This document shows, one piece after another, positions 6,390-14,573 of a DNA stretch of 64,000 nucleotides. The stretch's first letter is position 1. Every line of letters starts with the position of its first letter. The DNA comes from JAHRVQ01 sp963976815. Lineage in GTDB: Bacteria > Pseudomonadota > Gammaproteobacteria > Pseudomonadales > Azotimanducaceae. A model generated the notes under the pieces. The model saw only the letters and a program-made list of their open reading frames with translations, was not told the origin of the DNA and searched no databases. A program made the position numbers and the translations under genes. The DNA is taken from the NCBI GenBank assembly GCA_963976815.1, contig CAXBLU010000014.1:1-64000 (forward strand), in the 5' to 3' direction.

Positions 6390-6857
6390 ATGAACTCAAG
6401 TTACATATTTTGGCCAGTTCTGGCGCAAGTTTTACTGACCTTGATTGTGTTTGTTGTGCTTGGCGTGAGGAAGGCCAAAGCCGTAAAAGCGGGTGAGGTG
6501 AATCGCAAGGCAGCGGCTTTGAACAATCGTGAATGGCCGGAGGATGTGGTTAAGGTCTCGAATAATATTGCTAACCAATTTGAATTTCCGGTGTTGTTCT
6601 ACGTCCTGTGCCTGGTGCTACACAACATTAATGCTGTCGGTATGGCGGCCCTCGTTCTGGCGTGGTTGTTCGCGTTGAGTAGGTTCGCTCATGCCTACGT
6701 CCATATTGGTTCTAACTATGTCCCAATGAGAATGCGGTTGTTCCTGGTTGGGTGTCTGATCTTGATTGGGATGCTCATACTCGTTGCCTCAGAACTGGCT
6801 ACACACATCGTCGGGGTATTACCAGTGCCAGAGTTCCGCACGAATTTTTCTTGTTAG
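6390..6857 (+). CDS. MAPEG-family membrane protein
   Basis: 155 aa with four membrane segments. MAPEG signatures are VSNNIANQFEFPVLFY and SRFAHAYVHIGSN. The family includes membrane glutathione transferases and related proteins, but bacterial members of this type are uncharacterised. It is divergent from tetR and preceded by the repeated operators, so it is likely the regulator's main target. The start ATG follows ACAACGGGAT, a weak ribosome site. Confidence 0.9.
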   Translation: MNSSYIFWPVLAQVLLTLIVFVVLGVRKAKAVKAGEVNRKAAALNNREWPEDVVKVSNNIANQFEFPVLFYVLCLVLHNINAVGMAALVLAWLFALSRFAHAYVHIGSNYVPMRMRLFLVGCLILIGMLILVASELATHIVGVLPVPEFRTNFSC

Positions 6858-6941
6858 GAGTGACGGTGATACCGAGGTATTCCTCTAGTCTCATTTTACA
6901 AGCCTCCAAGCGTTAGTGACTTGCTAAGCAAAGGATATTAA

Positions 6942-7844
6942 ATGAAGCTGCTACTCAATATCATAAAGTGGTTTTTAGTTGCGATTGTTGCACTGTTTAT
7001 ATTGTTATTTGCCTATGTGAATTACACGATATATTCATTTGACACTGAGACCTTGCCGGAAAAATACGGAGAAGTTGAAACCAAACTATTCTTAAGCGAA
7101 GGGAGCAATCAGCCTTTGGTTGTTGGTCTTGGCGGTGCCGATGGAGGAAATGGCTGGGCTGGTCCGCACGGAGCGAAACAAAGAAAACTACTCCAGGAAA
7201 ATGGTTATGCTTTCCTATCAATCGCCTATTTTGGGTCTGAGAATACCCCGAAATTTCTGGATCGAATTGCCATTGAAGGTGTGCACAAAGCTGTTATAGA
7301 GGCAGCACAAGATCCACGGATAAACGGAAATTGCATCTCGGTGATAGGCGTGTCCCGGGGCGGCGAACTGGCACTGCTTTTAGGCAGCTATTATCAAGAA
7401 TACAAAAGTGTTGTCGGGATTGTTCCCGGAAGTTCAGTTTTTCCTGCACTTAACGATGCCATGACGACGCCTGGTTTTTCCCACAACAGACAATCCCTAC
7501 CGTTTGTTCCTGTACCTTGGAGCGTCACTTTCGATTTGTTGTCGGGCAACTTGCGGGGGGCTTTCGAAAAAATGATGCAGAATACTGAGGCAATGGAAAT
7601 TGCCGCAATAAAAGTCGAAAACATTTCGGGGCCTGTGTTGCTTATTTCCGGTACGGAAGATGAACAATGGCCATCAATGGAAATGTCCGAAATCATCATG
7701 GAACGGTTAACAGCAAATAACTTTGCATTCCCGAGCCAGCATATTCCATTAGTGGGCGGGCATAACGAGCACCATGATAACTTTGATCAAGTAATCGCTT
7801 TTCTTAATACACAGTTTCTATCCCAGCAGGGTTGCGGACTTTAA
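6942..7844 (+). CDS. Membrane-anchored alpha/beta-hydrolase, BAAT acyl-CoA thioesterase C-terminal type
   Basis: 300 aa. An N-terminal membrane anchor (about residues 7-30) is followed by an alpha/beta-hydrolase domain like the C-terminal part of bile-acid-CoA:amino-acid N-acyltransferase and acyl-CoA thioesterases. The nucleophile serine lies in GVSRGGELAL, the acid probably in SGTEDEQWPS and the histidine in GGHNEHH. It lacks the family's N-terminal domain, as other bacterial short forms do. Substrate unknown, likely an acyl ester or thioester. It stands alone after the MAPEG gene, with an 84-base gap. Confidence 0.85.
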   Translation: MKLLLNIIKWFLVAIVALFILLFAYVNYTIYSFDTETLPEKYGEVETKLFLSEGSNQPLVVGLGGADGGNGWAGPHGAKQRKLLQENGYAFLSIAYFGSENTPKFLDRIAIEGVHKAVIEAAQDPRINGNCISVIGVSRGGELALLLGSYYQEYKSVVGIVPGSSVFPALNDAMTTPGFSHNRQSLPFVPVPWSVTFDLLSGNLRGAFEKMMQNTEAMEIAAIKVENISGPVLLISGTEDEQWPSMEMSEIIMERLTANNFAFPSQHIPLVGGHNEHHDNFDQVIAFLNTQFLSQQGCGL

Positions 7845-7939
7845 CGTTCAGTAACAATTTGCGTTTAGTAGTTCTAATTCCTCTCGATGGAGGTCCTCCC
7901 TGGATCGCCGTGCTCTTGTCCTACAGTACGATTTTTTTT

Positions 7940-8105
7940 CATCGCTATATTGACACTGTCCATATTGTGCGTAATATTGACGCTGTCCATTTAGACGCTG
8001 CCCATTTTAATATCAGCCAGCATTTGACCATGCGGAAAGCCTGTCTCTAAGAGGCTAGCGCCCCGAATTAGGCGCTCTGCAAATTTATTAACAACGACCG
8101 ATCAG
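7940..8105. repeat. Diverged copy of the tetR-MAPEG promoter region
   Basis: The segment aligns along most of its length with 6240-6390. Both contain ATTGAC-type operator repeats, then TTTTAAYATCA, a CCATG, and GTCTC-AAGAGGC followed by a similar tail ending in AACAAC. In the first copy the minus strand encodes the tetR 5' end; here that reading frame is destroyed. The promoter region therefore seems to have been duplicated without the regulator gene. Confidence 0.6.
7949..8005. promoter_or_regulatory. Three copies of the TetR-operator-like motif
   Basis: ATTGACACTGTCCAT (7949-7963), ATTGACGCTGTCCAT (7976-7990, again 27 bp later) and a weaker TTAGACGCTGCCCAT (7991-8005). They stand upstream of the gene at 8126 and suggest control by the TetR protein encoded at 5630-6316. 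Confidence 0.6.
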
Positions 8106-8125
8106 CAACAATCTTAGGAGTTACC

Positions 8126-8521
8126 ATGATATCGAGAATACTCGTCACCTTTTGTGTAGTGATTTTTTCAGTCGTTGTGCCAATTTTAGAAATTAATGCT
8201 TCCCATGTGTTTAACCCTGAATGGCCTGCCCACGCTAGATTTCATGAAGTCTGGCAGCTCATCACAAATTGCGGAATTGGCTTACTCTGCCTTTGGTTGG
8301 TGTGGCTCAAAGATAATGTTCAGCTGGCAAGTGTTTTAGTGGTCCTTGTGATGGGCGGTGTATTGGTTGCTCATGCCATCCAGGGTTCTTATGGTGGGTC
8401 AATGCTATCGGGAAATATTAGCCAAACGGTATTCGGCTTGGAATTAGGTGCATTTGCCGCATTGGTGGCTGTTGCGATGGCGATTGGAGCGGCAGTACTC
8501 CATGCTCGCGCTAAGAAATAG
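8126..8521 (+). CDS. Conserved four-helix membrane protein (DUF6640-like)
   Basis: 131 aa with four membrane segments. It has the motif HVFNPEWPAHARFHEVWQ after the first helix, which I associate with DUF6640-type proteins. Function unknown. A TTAGGAG ribosome site precedes the ATG. Its upstream region is a diverged copy of the tetR-MAPEG promoter region with three operator-like repeats, so it is probably a member of the same TetR regulon. Confidence 0.75.
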   Translation: MISRILVTFCVVIFSVVVPILEINASHVFNPEWPAHARFHEVWQLITNCGIGLLCLWLVWLKDNVQLASVLVVLVMGGVLVAHAIQGSYGGSMLSGNISQTVFGLELGAFAALVAVAMAIGAAVLHARAKK

Positions 8522-8616
8522 TGCAAAGTGAATCAATCGCAATATTATTGGTTAAAAAGCAGCCAAGCCTTACTCGGCTTTGCGACAGCCTCGTTAGCTA
8601 ATTCTCCGGAGAACGT

Positions 8617-9615
8617 ATGAAACATTTACTCATTGTCAGTTTACTGTTCCTAGCTATTGGAAGTAGTCGTAGCCACGCGCTGGATTTTGGATCACCTGGT
8701 CATAGCACGCCGGGTTTGATCAGCGCTTCTGAACACAACAGATCGCTAATTGAAAAACAATGGAACTCTGGATCTCAAAATTGTCGCACAAATGATGAGC
8801 CGCTCATTGAGGTTTTTAGTTTTAGTAGCTCGACCTACGTACTTCGGCAGAATAAGTGCGTTAGCTTTGAGGCACCATTTATTTACGTCTTGTTTGGTGA
8901 GCATACTGTCCTCGTTCACGATACAGGCGCAACGGAAAGCAGCGAAAAATTTCCGCTCGCTGATGCCGTATTAGAGTTGGTTAATGCACGTAGCAAGCTC
9001 GGTTATCCCGATATTCAAACCATATTAGTCACACACTCACATAGCCATGGCGACCATACGTCAGCAGATCTGCAATTTAGAAGTCTAGATAGTGTGAAAT
9101 TGATAGAACCAAACAGTGAGGCAATCTTGAAATATTTTGGCATCACGGATTGGCCGAATGAAAGCGCAAAAATTGACCTCGGCGGGCGTGAACTCACCAT
9201 TATTCCCACCCCTGGTCATCAAGAAGAGAGTATCTCTATCTATGATCCTCAAACTAAATGGATGCTGACGGGCGACACGTTTTATCCTGGTAATGTTTAT
9301 GTCAAAAATTGGCAGGCGTACAGATTAAGTATCCGACGTTTAGTGGATTTTTCAAAAATTCATCAAGTGTCGATGTTAATGGGTTCCCACATAGAAATGA
9401 GTATTAAACCCGGCAAGGCATACCCAATTGGTACTACCTACCAACCCCATGAAACAACTTTGCCTTTGCAGCTTGAAGACCTATACCAGCTACATGCTGC
9501 TCTTGAAGCGTCCGGCGCGGAAGCTAAGAGCCTAACTTTTGACCATCTACTCATCACACCAATGAACGTAGTTCAAAAAGCTATTGGGAGCGTCTTGAAA
9601 TGGTTCTCTCAATAA
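8617..9615 (+). CDS. Secreted metallo-beta-lactamase-fold hydrolase
   Basis: 332 aa. A signal peptide (MKHLLIVSLLFLAIGSSRSHA) suggests export. The fold's metal motifs are present: HSHSHGDH, GHQEES, LTGDTFYPG (aspartate) and MGSHIEMS. This is the broad MBL-fold hydrolase family, not clearly a lactamase. The substrate is unknown; a lactone or thioester is possible. It has its own upstream gap with a small GCC-rich hairpin (AAGCC TTACT CGGCTT, near 8564) that may end transcription of the preceding gene. Confidence 0.85.
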   Translation: MKHLLIVSLLFLAIGSSRSHALDFGSPGHSTPGLISASEHNRSLIEKQWNSGSQNCRTNDEPLIEVFSFSSSTYVLRQNKCVSFEAPFIYVLFGEHTVLVHDTGATESSEKFPLADAVLELVNARSKLGYPDIQTILVTHSHSHGDHTSADLQFRSLDSVKLIEPNSEAILKYFGITDWPNESAKIDLGGRELTIIPTPGHQEESISIYDPQTKWMLTGDTFYPGNVYVKNWQAYRLSIRRLVDFSKIHQVSMLMGSHIEMSIKPGKAYPIGTTYQPHETTLPLQLEDLYQLHAALEASGAEAKSLTFDHLLITPMNVVQKAIGSVLKWFSQ

Positions 9616-9664
9616 CTAACGGAACGTTGTCCTTCACCATTATTGGTGGGTTGGATCTATAGCA

Positions 9665-10108
9665 GTGATTACTCTGAGATCGTCGTCAGAAGAAGAACTT
9701 AAAGTATTTGTGGGAATGGAGCTTCAGACCCATGCCATAAATTTTGTGAATAGTATGGATTTAGATACACACATAAAAAAAATCAAAAAACCCAATGTCA
9801 TTTATCTAAGTATCGAAAATAGTAATAGTGAAGTCTCTGGATATTTTATTTTAGTTATCGAGCCTGACACCGAGAGTGTTGAGTTCCAGCGAATTGTGAT
9901 CGACGAGAATTGTCGTGGGGTCGGTCAAATCGCCATTACACAAATGGAAAATTACTGCCGGAACAAGTTGCATTCCAAAAGAATTTGGCTGGATGTATAT
10001 GAGGATAATCTAGTAGGCAAACACATATACGAAAAGTTGGGTTACAAAAAATTTAAGGAGAGTACTGTCGATGAGAGGGCGTTACTGTTTTATCAAAAAA
10101 TGCTCTAA
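9665..10108 (+). CDS. GNAT-family N-acetyltransferase
   Basis: 147 aa, GTG start. The acetyl-CoA binding motif is present in a modified form (IDENCRGVGQIAITQME, the usual RGxGxG/A), followed by LDVYEDNLVGKHIYEKLGYKK, the canonical C-terminal beta-bulge. Acceptor substrate unknown. It is more AT-rich than the neighbours. Confidence 0.85.
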   Translation: MITLRSSSEEELKVFVGMELQTHAINFVNSMDLDTHIKKIKKPNVIYLSIENSNSEVSGYFILVIEPDTESVEFQRIVIDENCRGVGQIAITQMENYCRNKLHSKRIWLDVYEDNLVGKHIYEKLGYKKFKESTVDERALLFYQKML

Positions 10109-10133
10109 CAATGGCATGCAGTCGTGAAAGAAC

Positions 10134-11033
10134 CTAATTCTCCACGATTTTGCCGTTCTGTTTATCTGCAAACCAACCTTCCAGAAACTCGATACATTGA
10201 ACGAGTTTTGCCGGCACTAAATGTCGGGCAGGATATAAAGCATAAAGGGTTAGGCTGGTTCTTTTTGAACCTGGTAGAACTTCAATGACTTCGCCTTTTA
10301 ACAGTGCTTCATGGCAGACAAAGTCCGGGACAAACCCAATGCCGAGACCCTTTATTATTGCCTCCATCATAAAAATTGTACTGTTAACCCGGAGTGTCCC
10401 TTGAATGGGAATGCCATCTTCTATTGGCCAGACGTTTTTACCCTGAAAGTAGCTATATACAAAACAATTATGATCTTTCAAATCTCGAGGCAACGTAACA
10501 GCGGGGTGGGTTTCAAGATATTGAGGTGAGGCAAGTACCCGGTAGTTGAAATCCACGAGAGGTCGACCAACATAACCTGAATCGACTGGACGACTTGATG
10601 CGCGGAATCCTAAATCAAATCCCTCTTTAACGAGGTCGACGTTCTCATCACCGAGGTGAATATCCAATTCGATGTCTGGATAAATGCGCATGAAATCCGC
10701 AAATAGGGAGGAAAGGTGAGTGATACCTAAGGCCATGGGAGCGTTGATTTTCAGTTTGCCTCGAGGGTGCTGCTGGAGGTCTGCTACAAAATTGTCTGCG
10801 TCATCGAGCTTGGCCAATATCTCCCGGGCCCGTTGTAGATAACCTTCACCAACGTGAGTCAACTGAATGTTGCGGGTTGAGCGATGTAGCAAGCGCGCGC
10901 CCAGTTCGTCTTCAAGGCGGCTAATCTCTTTGCTGATCATGGATTTTGAAGCATTGGTCTGCTCAGCGACCCGGGTAAAGCTTCCCAGGTCCGCCAGCCT
11001 GACAAAGTAACGAATCGCCCGGAGCTTATCCAT
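10134..11033 (-). CDS. LysR-family transcriptional regulator
   Basis: 299 aa. N-terminal winged helix-turn-helix (FVRLADLGSFTRVAEQT and SKSMISKEISRLEDELG) and a periplasmic-binding-like effector domain of the CrgA/PBP2 type (KLKINAPMALGITHL). It is divergent from the GST operon starting at 11235, with a 201-base shared region that carries a palindrome (11105-11119). It probably regulates that operon in response to an electrophile or aromatic effector; the effector is not known. Confidence 0.92.
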   Translation of the reverse strand: MDKLRAIRYFVRLADLGSFTRVAEQTNASKSMISKEISRLEDELGARLLHRSTRNIQLTHVGEGYLQRAREILAKLDDADNFVADLQQHPRGKLKINAPMALGITHLSSLFADFMRIYPDIELDIHLGDENVDLVKEGFDLGFRASSRPVDSGYVGRPLVDFNYRVLASPQYLETHPAVTLPRDLKDHNCFVYSYFQGKNVWPIEDGIPIQGTLRVNSTIFMMEAIIKGLGIGFVPDFVCHEALLKGEVIEVLPGSKRTSLTLYALYPARHLVPAKLVQCIEFLEGWFADKQNGKIVEN

Positions 11034-11104
11034 TAAGGGGCTTTTTCCCGATTAAAACGACAATTAAGAGGTGGGGTGACACGATCATAATAGTTTCTAT
11101 ATTG

Positions 11105-11119
11105 AGAACAGTACGTTCT
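11105..11119. promoter_or_regulatory. LysR-type palindrome AGAAC-N5-GTTCT
   Basis: Perfect 5-bp arms in the middle of the lysR-GST intergenic region. A wider inverted pair (GTTTCTATAT near 11092 and ATATAGAGAC near 11132) surrounds it. Position and symmetry fit a LysR binding site. Confidence 0.5.
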
Positions 11120-11234
11120 TATTATGCTTATATATAGAGACAATAAAAAGACCTAAAGTTCACATCGTCGCCGCTCGCTATACCGATAGCCAGCGTCTAT
11201 TTACCTAAACACGATGAACCCCTGAGAGAATGCT

Positions 11235-11843
11235 ATGTACACACTTTACTACCTACCCGGCGCTTGTTCGTTAGCAACACACGTGGTCCTGGATGAGCTG
11301 AATCAGCCTGTTGAGCTTGTCGACATACAGCAACTGAGTGATTTCAAGGACATTAATCCCGTTGGAAGCGTCCCCGTGCTGCTTGATGGCGATAGGACAT
11401 TGCGCGAAGGCGCTGCTATTTTGCTGCACCTGCTGAATAAACATGAAAATCACATGCTACCTAGGAGTGGCACCAGCCGTGAACAGGCAATCGAAGATAT
11501 TTTGTTTGCCAATGCCACGATGCACCCCGCATATGGTCGAATGTACTTTATCGCCGGGCATATTACTGATGTGAGTGCCAGAGAAGCTGCATACACTGCA
11601 GCAGCCAACGAGATTAATAAGTTGTGGCAGGTTGTTGAGCAACAATTGGTTGGTCGCGATTTTCTGGGCGGTGAGCGCGCTTCAGCTGCCGATATCCTGC
11701 TGGCTGTGTATGTTCGTTGGGGGGTACATCACCCAGTCACGATTACGCCAGGTCCCAACGCAACTAGAATGTTAGACGCGGTAACGGCAATGCCCAGTTT
11801 TCAGCGTGCAATAGCTGCGGAACAAACACAGTCGGCTGCTTGA
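11235..11843 (+). CDS. Glutathione S-transferase family protein
   Basis: 202 aa. The N-terminal thioredoxin-like domain begins YTLYYLPGACSLATHVVLDE and has the cis-proline region GSVPVLLDGDRTLREGAAI. The C-terminal helical domain includes ASAADILLAVYVRWG. It resembles the GstA-like beta class. It is first in a four-gene operon with an NTF2-like protein, a tautomerase and a transporter, controlled by the divergent LysR. The operon suggests handling of a reactive small molecule. Confidence 0.92.
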   Translation: MYTLYYLPGACSLATHVVLDELNQPVELVDIQQLSDFKDINPVGSVPVLLDGDRTLREGAAILLHLLNKHENHMLPRSGTSREQAIEDILFANATMHPAYGRMYFIAGHITDVSAREAAYTAAANEINKLWQVVEQQLVGRDFLGGERASAADILLAVYVRWGVHHPVTITPGPNATRMLDAVTAMPSFQRAIAAEQTQSAA

Positions 11844-11850
11844 GGTAGGA

Positions 11851-12219
11851 ATGAAACCTGTGACCTCTGCTAATGAATTTGAGTCAGTTAACGCCGTTGT
11901 GCAAGACTATTTTGACGGTCTGCACGATGGCGATGTCGCGAAGCTGTGGGCTATTTTTCACTCTGACGCATTCTTGAAAGCACCTGGCTCCCGTCGGAGT
12001 CTCGAGCAATGGTTGTCGGATGTCGACAATCGTCCGATCCCTTCTCAGCAGGGGAGGGCATATGAATTCAAATTGTTGTCGATTGAGGTGATCAAAGACC
12101 AGGCCATGGTAAAGCTGGAATGCCCGTTATTTGAACACCGCTATATGGATTTCCTGGGCCTTCTCAAAGAGGAAGGCCGCTGGAAAATCGTCACCAAAAT
12201 GTACACCGATTTAGCTTAA
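11851..12219 (+). CDS. NTF2-like (lumazine-binding-type) protein
   Basis: 122 aa. It matches the putative lumazine-binding subgroup of the NTF2-like fold: VQDYFDGLHDGDVAKLWAIFH at the start and EEGRWKIVTKMYTDL at the end. It begins 7 bases after the GST stop, so it is probably cotranscribed. Such proteins may be small isomerases or binding proteins; no specific activity can be assigned. Confidence 0.85.
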   Translation: MKPVTSANEFESVNAVVQDYFDGLHDGDVAKLWAIFHSDAFLKAPGSRRSLEQWLSDVDNRPIPSQQGRAYEFKLLSIEVIKDQAMVKLECPLFEHRYMDFLGLLKEEGRWKIVTKMYTDLA

Positions 12220-12251
12220 CAACCTGAACCTTAACGAACACGGAATCAAAC

Positions 12252-12467
12252 ATGCCCTATATCAATATTAAAGTGACCGATGAAGGCGTCACCAGCGAAC
12301 AAAAGAAGGCCCTGATCGAGGGCGCGACAAAATTGATGGTGGACGTGCTTGATAAAAGCCCCAAAACGACTTTTGTCGTGATCGAAGAAGTGCATACAGA
12401 CAACTGGGGGATTGGCTTTGAGCAGGTGACAGAGCTGCGCAAGCAAGCACCCATTAAGCAGGAATAG
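12252..12467 (+). CDS. 4-oxalocrotonate tautomerase family protein
   Basis: 71 aa. Proline directly after the initiator methionine (MPYINIKVTD) is the catalytic base of the family. The segment GVTSEQKKALIEGAT and the end VVIEEVHTDNWGIGF are typical. It would interconvert keto and enol forms of an unsaturated acid. It is third in the LysR-linked operon. Confidence 0.9.
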   Translation: MPYINIKVTDEGVTSEQKKALIEGATKLMVDVLDKSPKTTFVVIEEVHTDNWGIGFEQVTELRKQAPIKQE

Positions 12468-12469
12468 TC

Positions 12470-12934
12470 ATGAGCTATTTTGAGCAGCCGGTCTTTTATG
12501 TTTTGTTAATGTGTGTTGCAGGGTTTGGCATTCCTGTTATGGCAGCCTTAAATGGTGGCTTAGGGGCAAAGCTGGAGAGCCCAGCATTAGCGACATCCAT
12601 TTTGTTTATTGTGGGTGCTGTTGTGTCTCTGACCTATCTATTTTTTCTGGGTGGTGGACCTAGATCTCCTATTGGGCAACCTATCCCCATCATTTTTTAT
12701 ATGGGCGGAGTGTTTGTCGTGTTTTATATTCTTAGCATCACATGGGTAATACCAAGATTCGGTGTTGCTAATGCCATCTCGTTAGTCCTATTAGGGCAAT
12801 TGCTCTCTATGACGGTGATTAACCACTTTGGACTATTGGGTACCTTGCAAAATTCCATTTCTGTTCAGCGTGTGGGAGGGCTAGGCTTAATGATCGCTGG
12901 TGTGTTTCTTACTGTTGGAAGCTTTTCATCATGA
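12470..12934 (+). CDS. DMT-superfamily transporter (DUF606/YdcZ type)
   Basis: 154 aa with five hydrophobic helices. It resembles the short DUF606 DMT transporters, including GIPVMAALNGGLGAKLESP near the start and GQLLSMTVINHFGL later. It begins 2 bases after the tautomerase stop, so it is translationally close to it. Likely an efflux or uptake permease for the compound handled by the operon; members often act as dimers. Confidence 0.88.
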   Translation: MSYFEQPVFYVLLMCVAGFGIPVMAALNGGLGAKLESPALATSILFIVGAVVSLTYLFFLGGGPRSPIGQPIPIIFYMGGVFVVFYILSITWVIPRFGVANAISLVLLGQLLSMTVINHFGLLGTLQNSISVQRVGGLGLMIAGVFLTVGSFSS

Positions 12935-13010
12935 GCGAGATTCGTCCTTCAACGCAGACAGACGTAGTTAAGTATTGCGTGAGATCCGAATTCCCATTTA
13001 AGGAGTCCTA

Positions 13011-13490
13011 GTGAGTTTAACTGATAACCCAAGACCGCCACTTCCACCATTTTCGTTTGAAACTGCAACCCAGAAAGTCCGCATGGCCGAAGACGCTTGG
13101 AATTCTCGCGACCCTGTAAAGGTTTCTCTGGCATACACACCAGATAGCGTGTGGCGTAATCGCTCTGAATTTTTGTCTGGAAGAGAAGCCATCGTTCAGT
13201 TTCTAACCCAAAAATGGCGTGACGAACAAGATTATCATTTGGTAAAGGAACTGTGGTCCTTTTATGACAATCGAATCGCCGTGCGCTTTGCTTATGAGTC
13301 ACATGATGGTTCTGGTAATTGGACCAGGTCCTACGGAAATGAAAATTGGGAATTTGATTCGCAAGGTTTTATGCAGCGTCGCATCGCGAGTATCAATGAC
13401 CTGCCAATCTTAGAGAGTGAACGAAAGTTTCGTTGGTCATCCGGTCGGCGCCCAGATGATCATCCGAGCCTTACCGAACTAAACCTATGA
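13011..13490 (+). CDS. DUF1348 (NTF2-like) protein
   Basis: 159 aa, GTG start with AAGGAG upstream. It carries the DUF1348 signature, including DSVWRNRSEFLSGREAIV, FLTQKWRDEQDYHLVKELW and RIAVRFAYESHDGSG. The fold is NTF2-like and the function is unknown. It is followed after 3 bases by a GFA gene. Confidence 0.92.
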   Translation: MSLTDNPRPPLPPFSFETATQKVRMAEDAWNSRDPVKVSLAYTPDSVWRNRSEFLSGREAIVQFLTQKWRDEQDYHLVKELWSFYDNRIAVRFAYESHDGSGNWTRSYGNENWEFDSQGFMQRRIASINDLPILESERKFRWSSGRRPDDHPSLTELNL

Positions 13491-13493
13491 AAC

Positions 13494-13916
13494 ATGGAGA
13501 TGAATATGACAAACATGCTTACGGGTAGCTGTTGCTGCGGCGACGTTACTTTCACCCTTGAAGATAACTTTAGCTATTTCTATTTTTGTCATTGTGAACA
13601 ATGCAGGAAGTTAACTGGGTCAGCCCACGCGGCCAATCTACTTACGTCTCCTGACAATATCAAATGGGTGAATGGCGCAGATAAAATAAAACGCTATGAC
13701 CATCCGGAACGAACCTTTTCCAAAAACTTTTGTGAAAATTGTGGCTCTGGATTACCGTTCTTAAACCAAAGTGGTCAGTCTCTCATTGTGCCTGCTGGTA
13801 GTTTGAATGAAGCACCTTCTAAACAACCAGATGCTCAGATATTTAGTGCCGAGCAAACTGAATGGCACAAAGTCGGCGTTGTTGCTTCAAAAATTCCTGG
13901 ATTTCCCCCCGATTAG
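13494..13916 (+). CDS. GFA-family (CENP-V/GFA domain) zinc protein
   Basis: 140 aa. Zinc-binding cysteines lie in GSCCCGDVTF, FCHCEQCRKLTGS and FCENCGSGLPF. The family is named for glutathione-dependent formaldehyde-activating enzyme, but most members have no proven activity. It follows the DUF1348 gene as a likely two-gene unit. This is the first of four full-length GFA genes in the window (others at 40611, 43058 and 44501). Confidence 0.92.
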   Translation: MEMNMTNMLTGSCCCGDVTFTLEDNFSYFYFCHCEQCRKLTGSAHAANLLTSPDNIKWVNGADKIKRYDHPERTFSKNFCENCGSGLPFLNQSGQSLIVPAGSLNEAPSKQPDAQIFSAEQTEWHKVGVVASKIPGFPPD

Positions 13917-13974
13917 GTTTTCCCGGAACGCAAAATAATCTGTTTGATTGCTTGCCTGGGAAGTTCATGGCGAG

Positions 13975-14520
13975 TCATTGGTTTACATGCGCGGCTTCTC
14001 TTGCTGCCAGGTTTTTGTACCAGTGGAGATTGAACTCATAAAAGTCGATGCCATAGTTCAATGTTTCCAAACGGAATCGTTCGCTGCTAGTCGGCTTTCT
14101 ACCTGTCAAATTTCTGTGAATATCCTCTTTAATCAAAGTCAGGGCCTGCCGAGTTGAGTTTAGTTCTTCGCAATAGTCACTAAGGTTATTCTGGATATCC
14201 GCGGGATCCATCTGCCCCATAAAAAACAACTTCACCAGGGCGTCGTCACGGACTCGTCCAACGGAGATACTTTCCTTTAGCCATGTATCAAATGCACCTT
14301 GACCTGTTTTTGTCAAAGCGTAGAGAACACTCTTGCGTTTCCCGGTGGCTGCCGCTTTGGTTTTAACTAATTTTGCCGCCAGGAGCCGTTTCAGTGTTGG
14401 ATTGATGTTGCCTTGACTAGCGCCGTAAAAAAAACCAGTCGATTGCTGCATGGCTTTCTGCAAGCTATAGGCTGAGTGTTCGCTAAATTGCAGTAAGCCG
14501 AGAATGATTTTGTCCAACAT
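13975..14520 (-). CDS. PadR-family transcriptional regulator
   Basis: 181 aa. N-terminal PadR winged helix (ILGLLQFSEHSAYSLQKAM and INPTLKRLLAAKLVKTK) and C-terminal Vir_act_alpha_C dimerisation region. It lies downstream of the alpha/beta-hydrolase gene on the same strand with a 43-base gap, so the two form an operon. It probably represses the promoter upstream of the hydrolase, perhaps at the TAGATATATCTA palindrome. Confidence 0.9.
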   Translation of the reverse strand: MLDKIILGLLQFSEHSAYSLQKAMQQSTGFFYGASQGNINPTLKRLLAAKLVKTKAAATGKRKSVLYALTKTGQGAFDTWLKESISVGRVRDDALVKLFFMGQMDPADIQNNLSDYCEELNSTRQALTLIKEDIHRNLTGRKPTSSERFRLETLNYGIDFYEFNLHWYKNLAAREAAHVNQ

Positions 14521-14531
14521 GTTTCTTGCTT

Positions 14532-14573
14532 CCGTTTAGATAGCACTGTTTAGATAGCACCGTTTAGATAGCG
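14532..14573 (-). repeat. Tandem repeat, 14 bp x 3
   Basis: CCGTTTAGATAGCA, CTGTTTAGATAGCA and CCGTTTAGATAGCG follow each other directly. The third unit overlaps the end of the hydrolase gene, so the repeat fills the space between hydrolase and padR. Confidence 0.95.

Noticed and set aside
9614..9657. AACTAAC and GTTGGAT boxes that could form another attC after the MBL-fold gene
   Set aside because: AACTAAC is the exact complement of the GTTAGTT at 5607, but only 44 bases lie between the boxes, the inner pairing is poor, and the implied cassette would hold five genes on both strands. A 7-base match over 4 kb can occur by chance.
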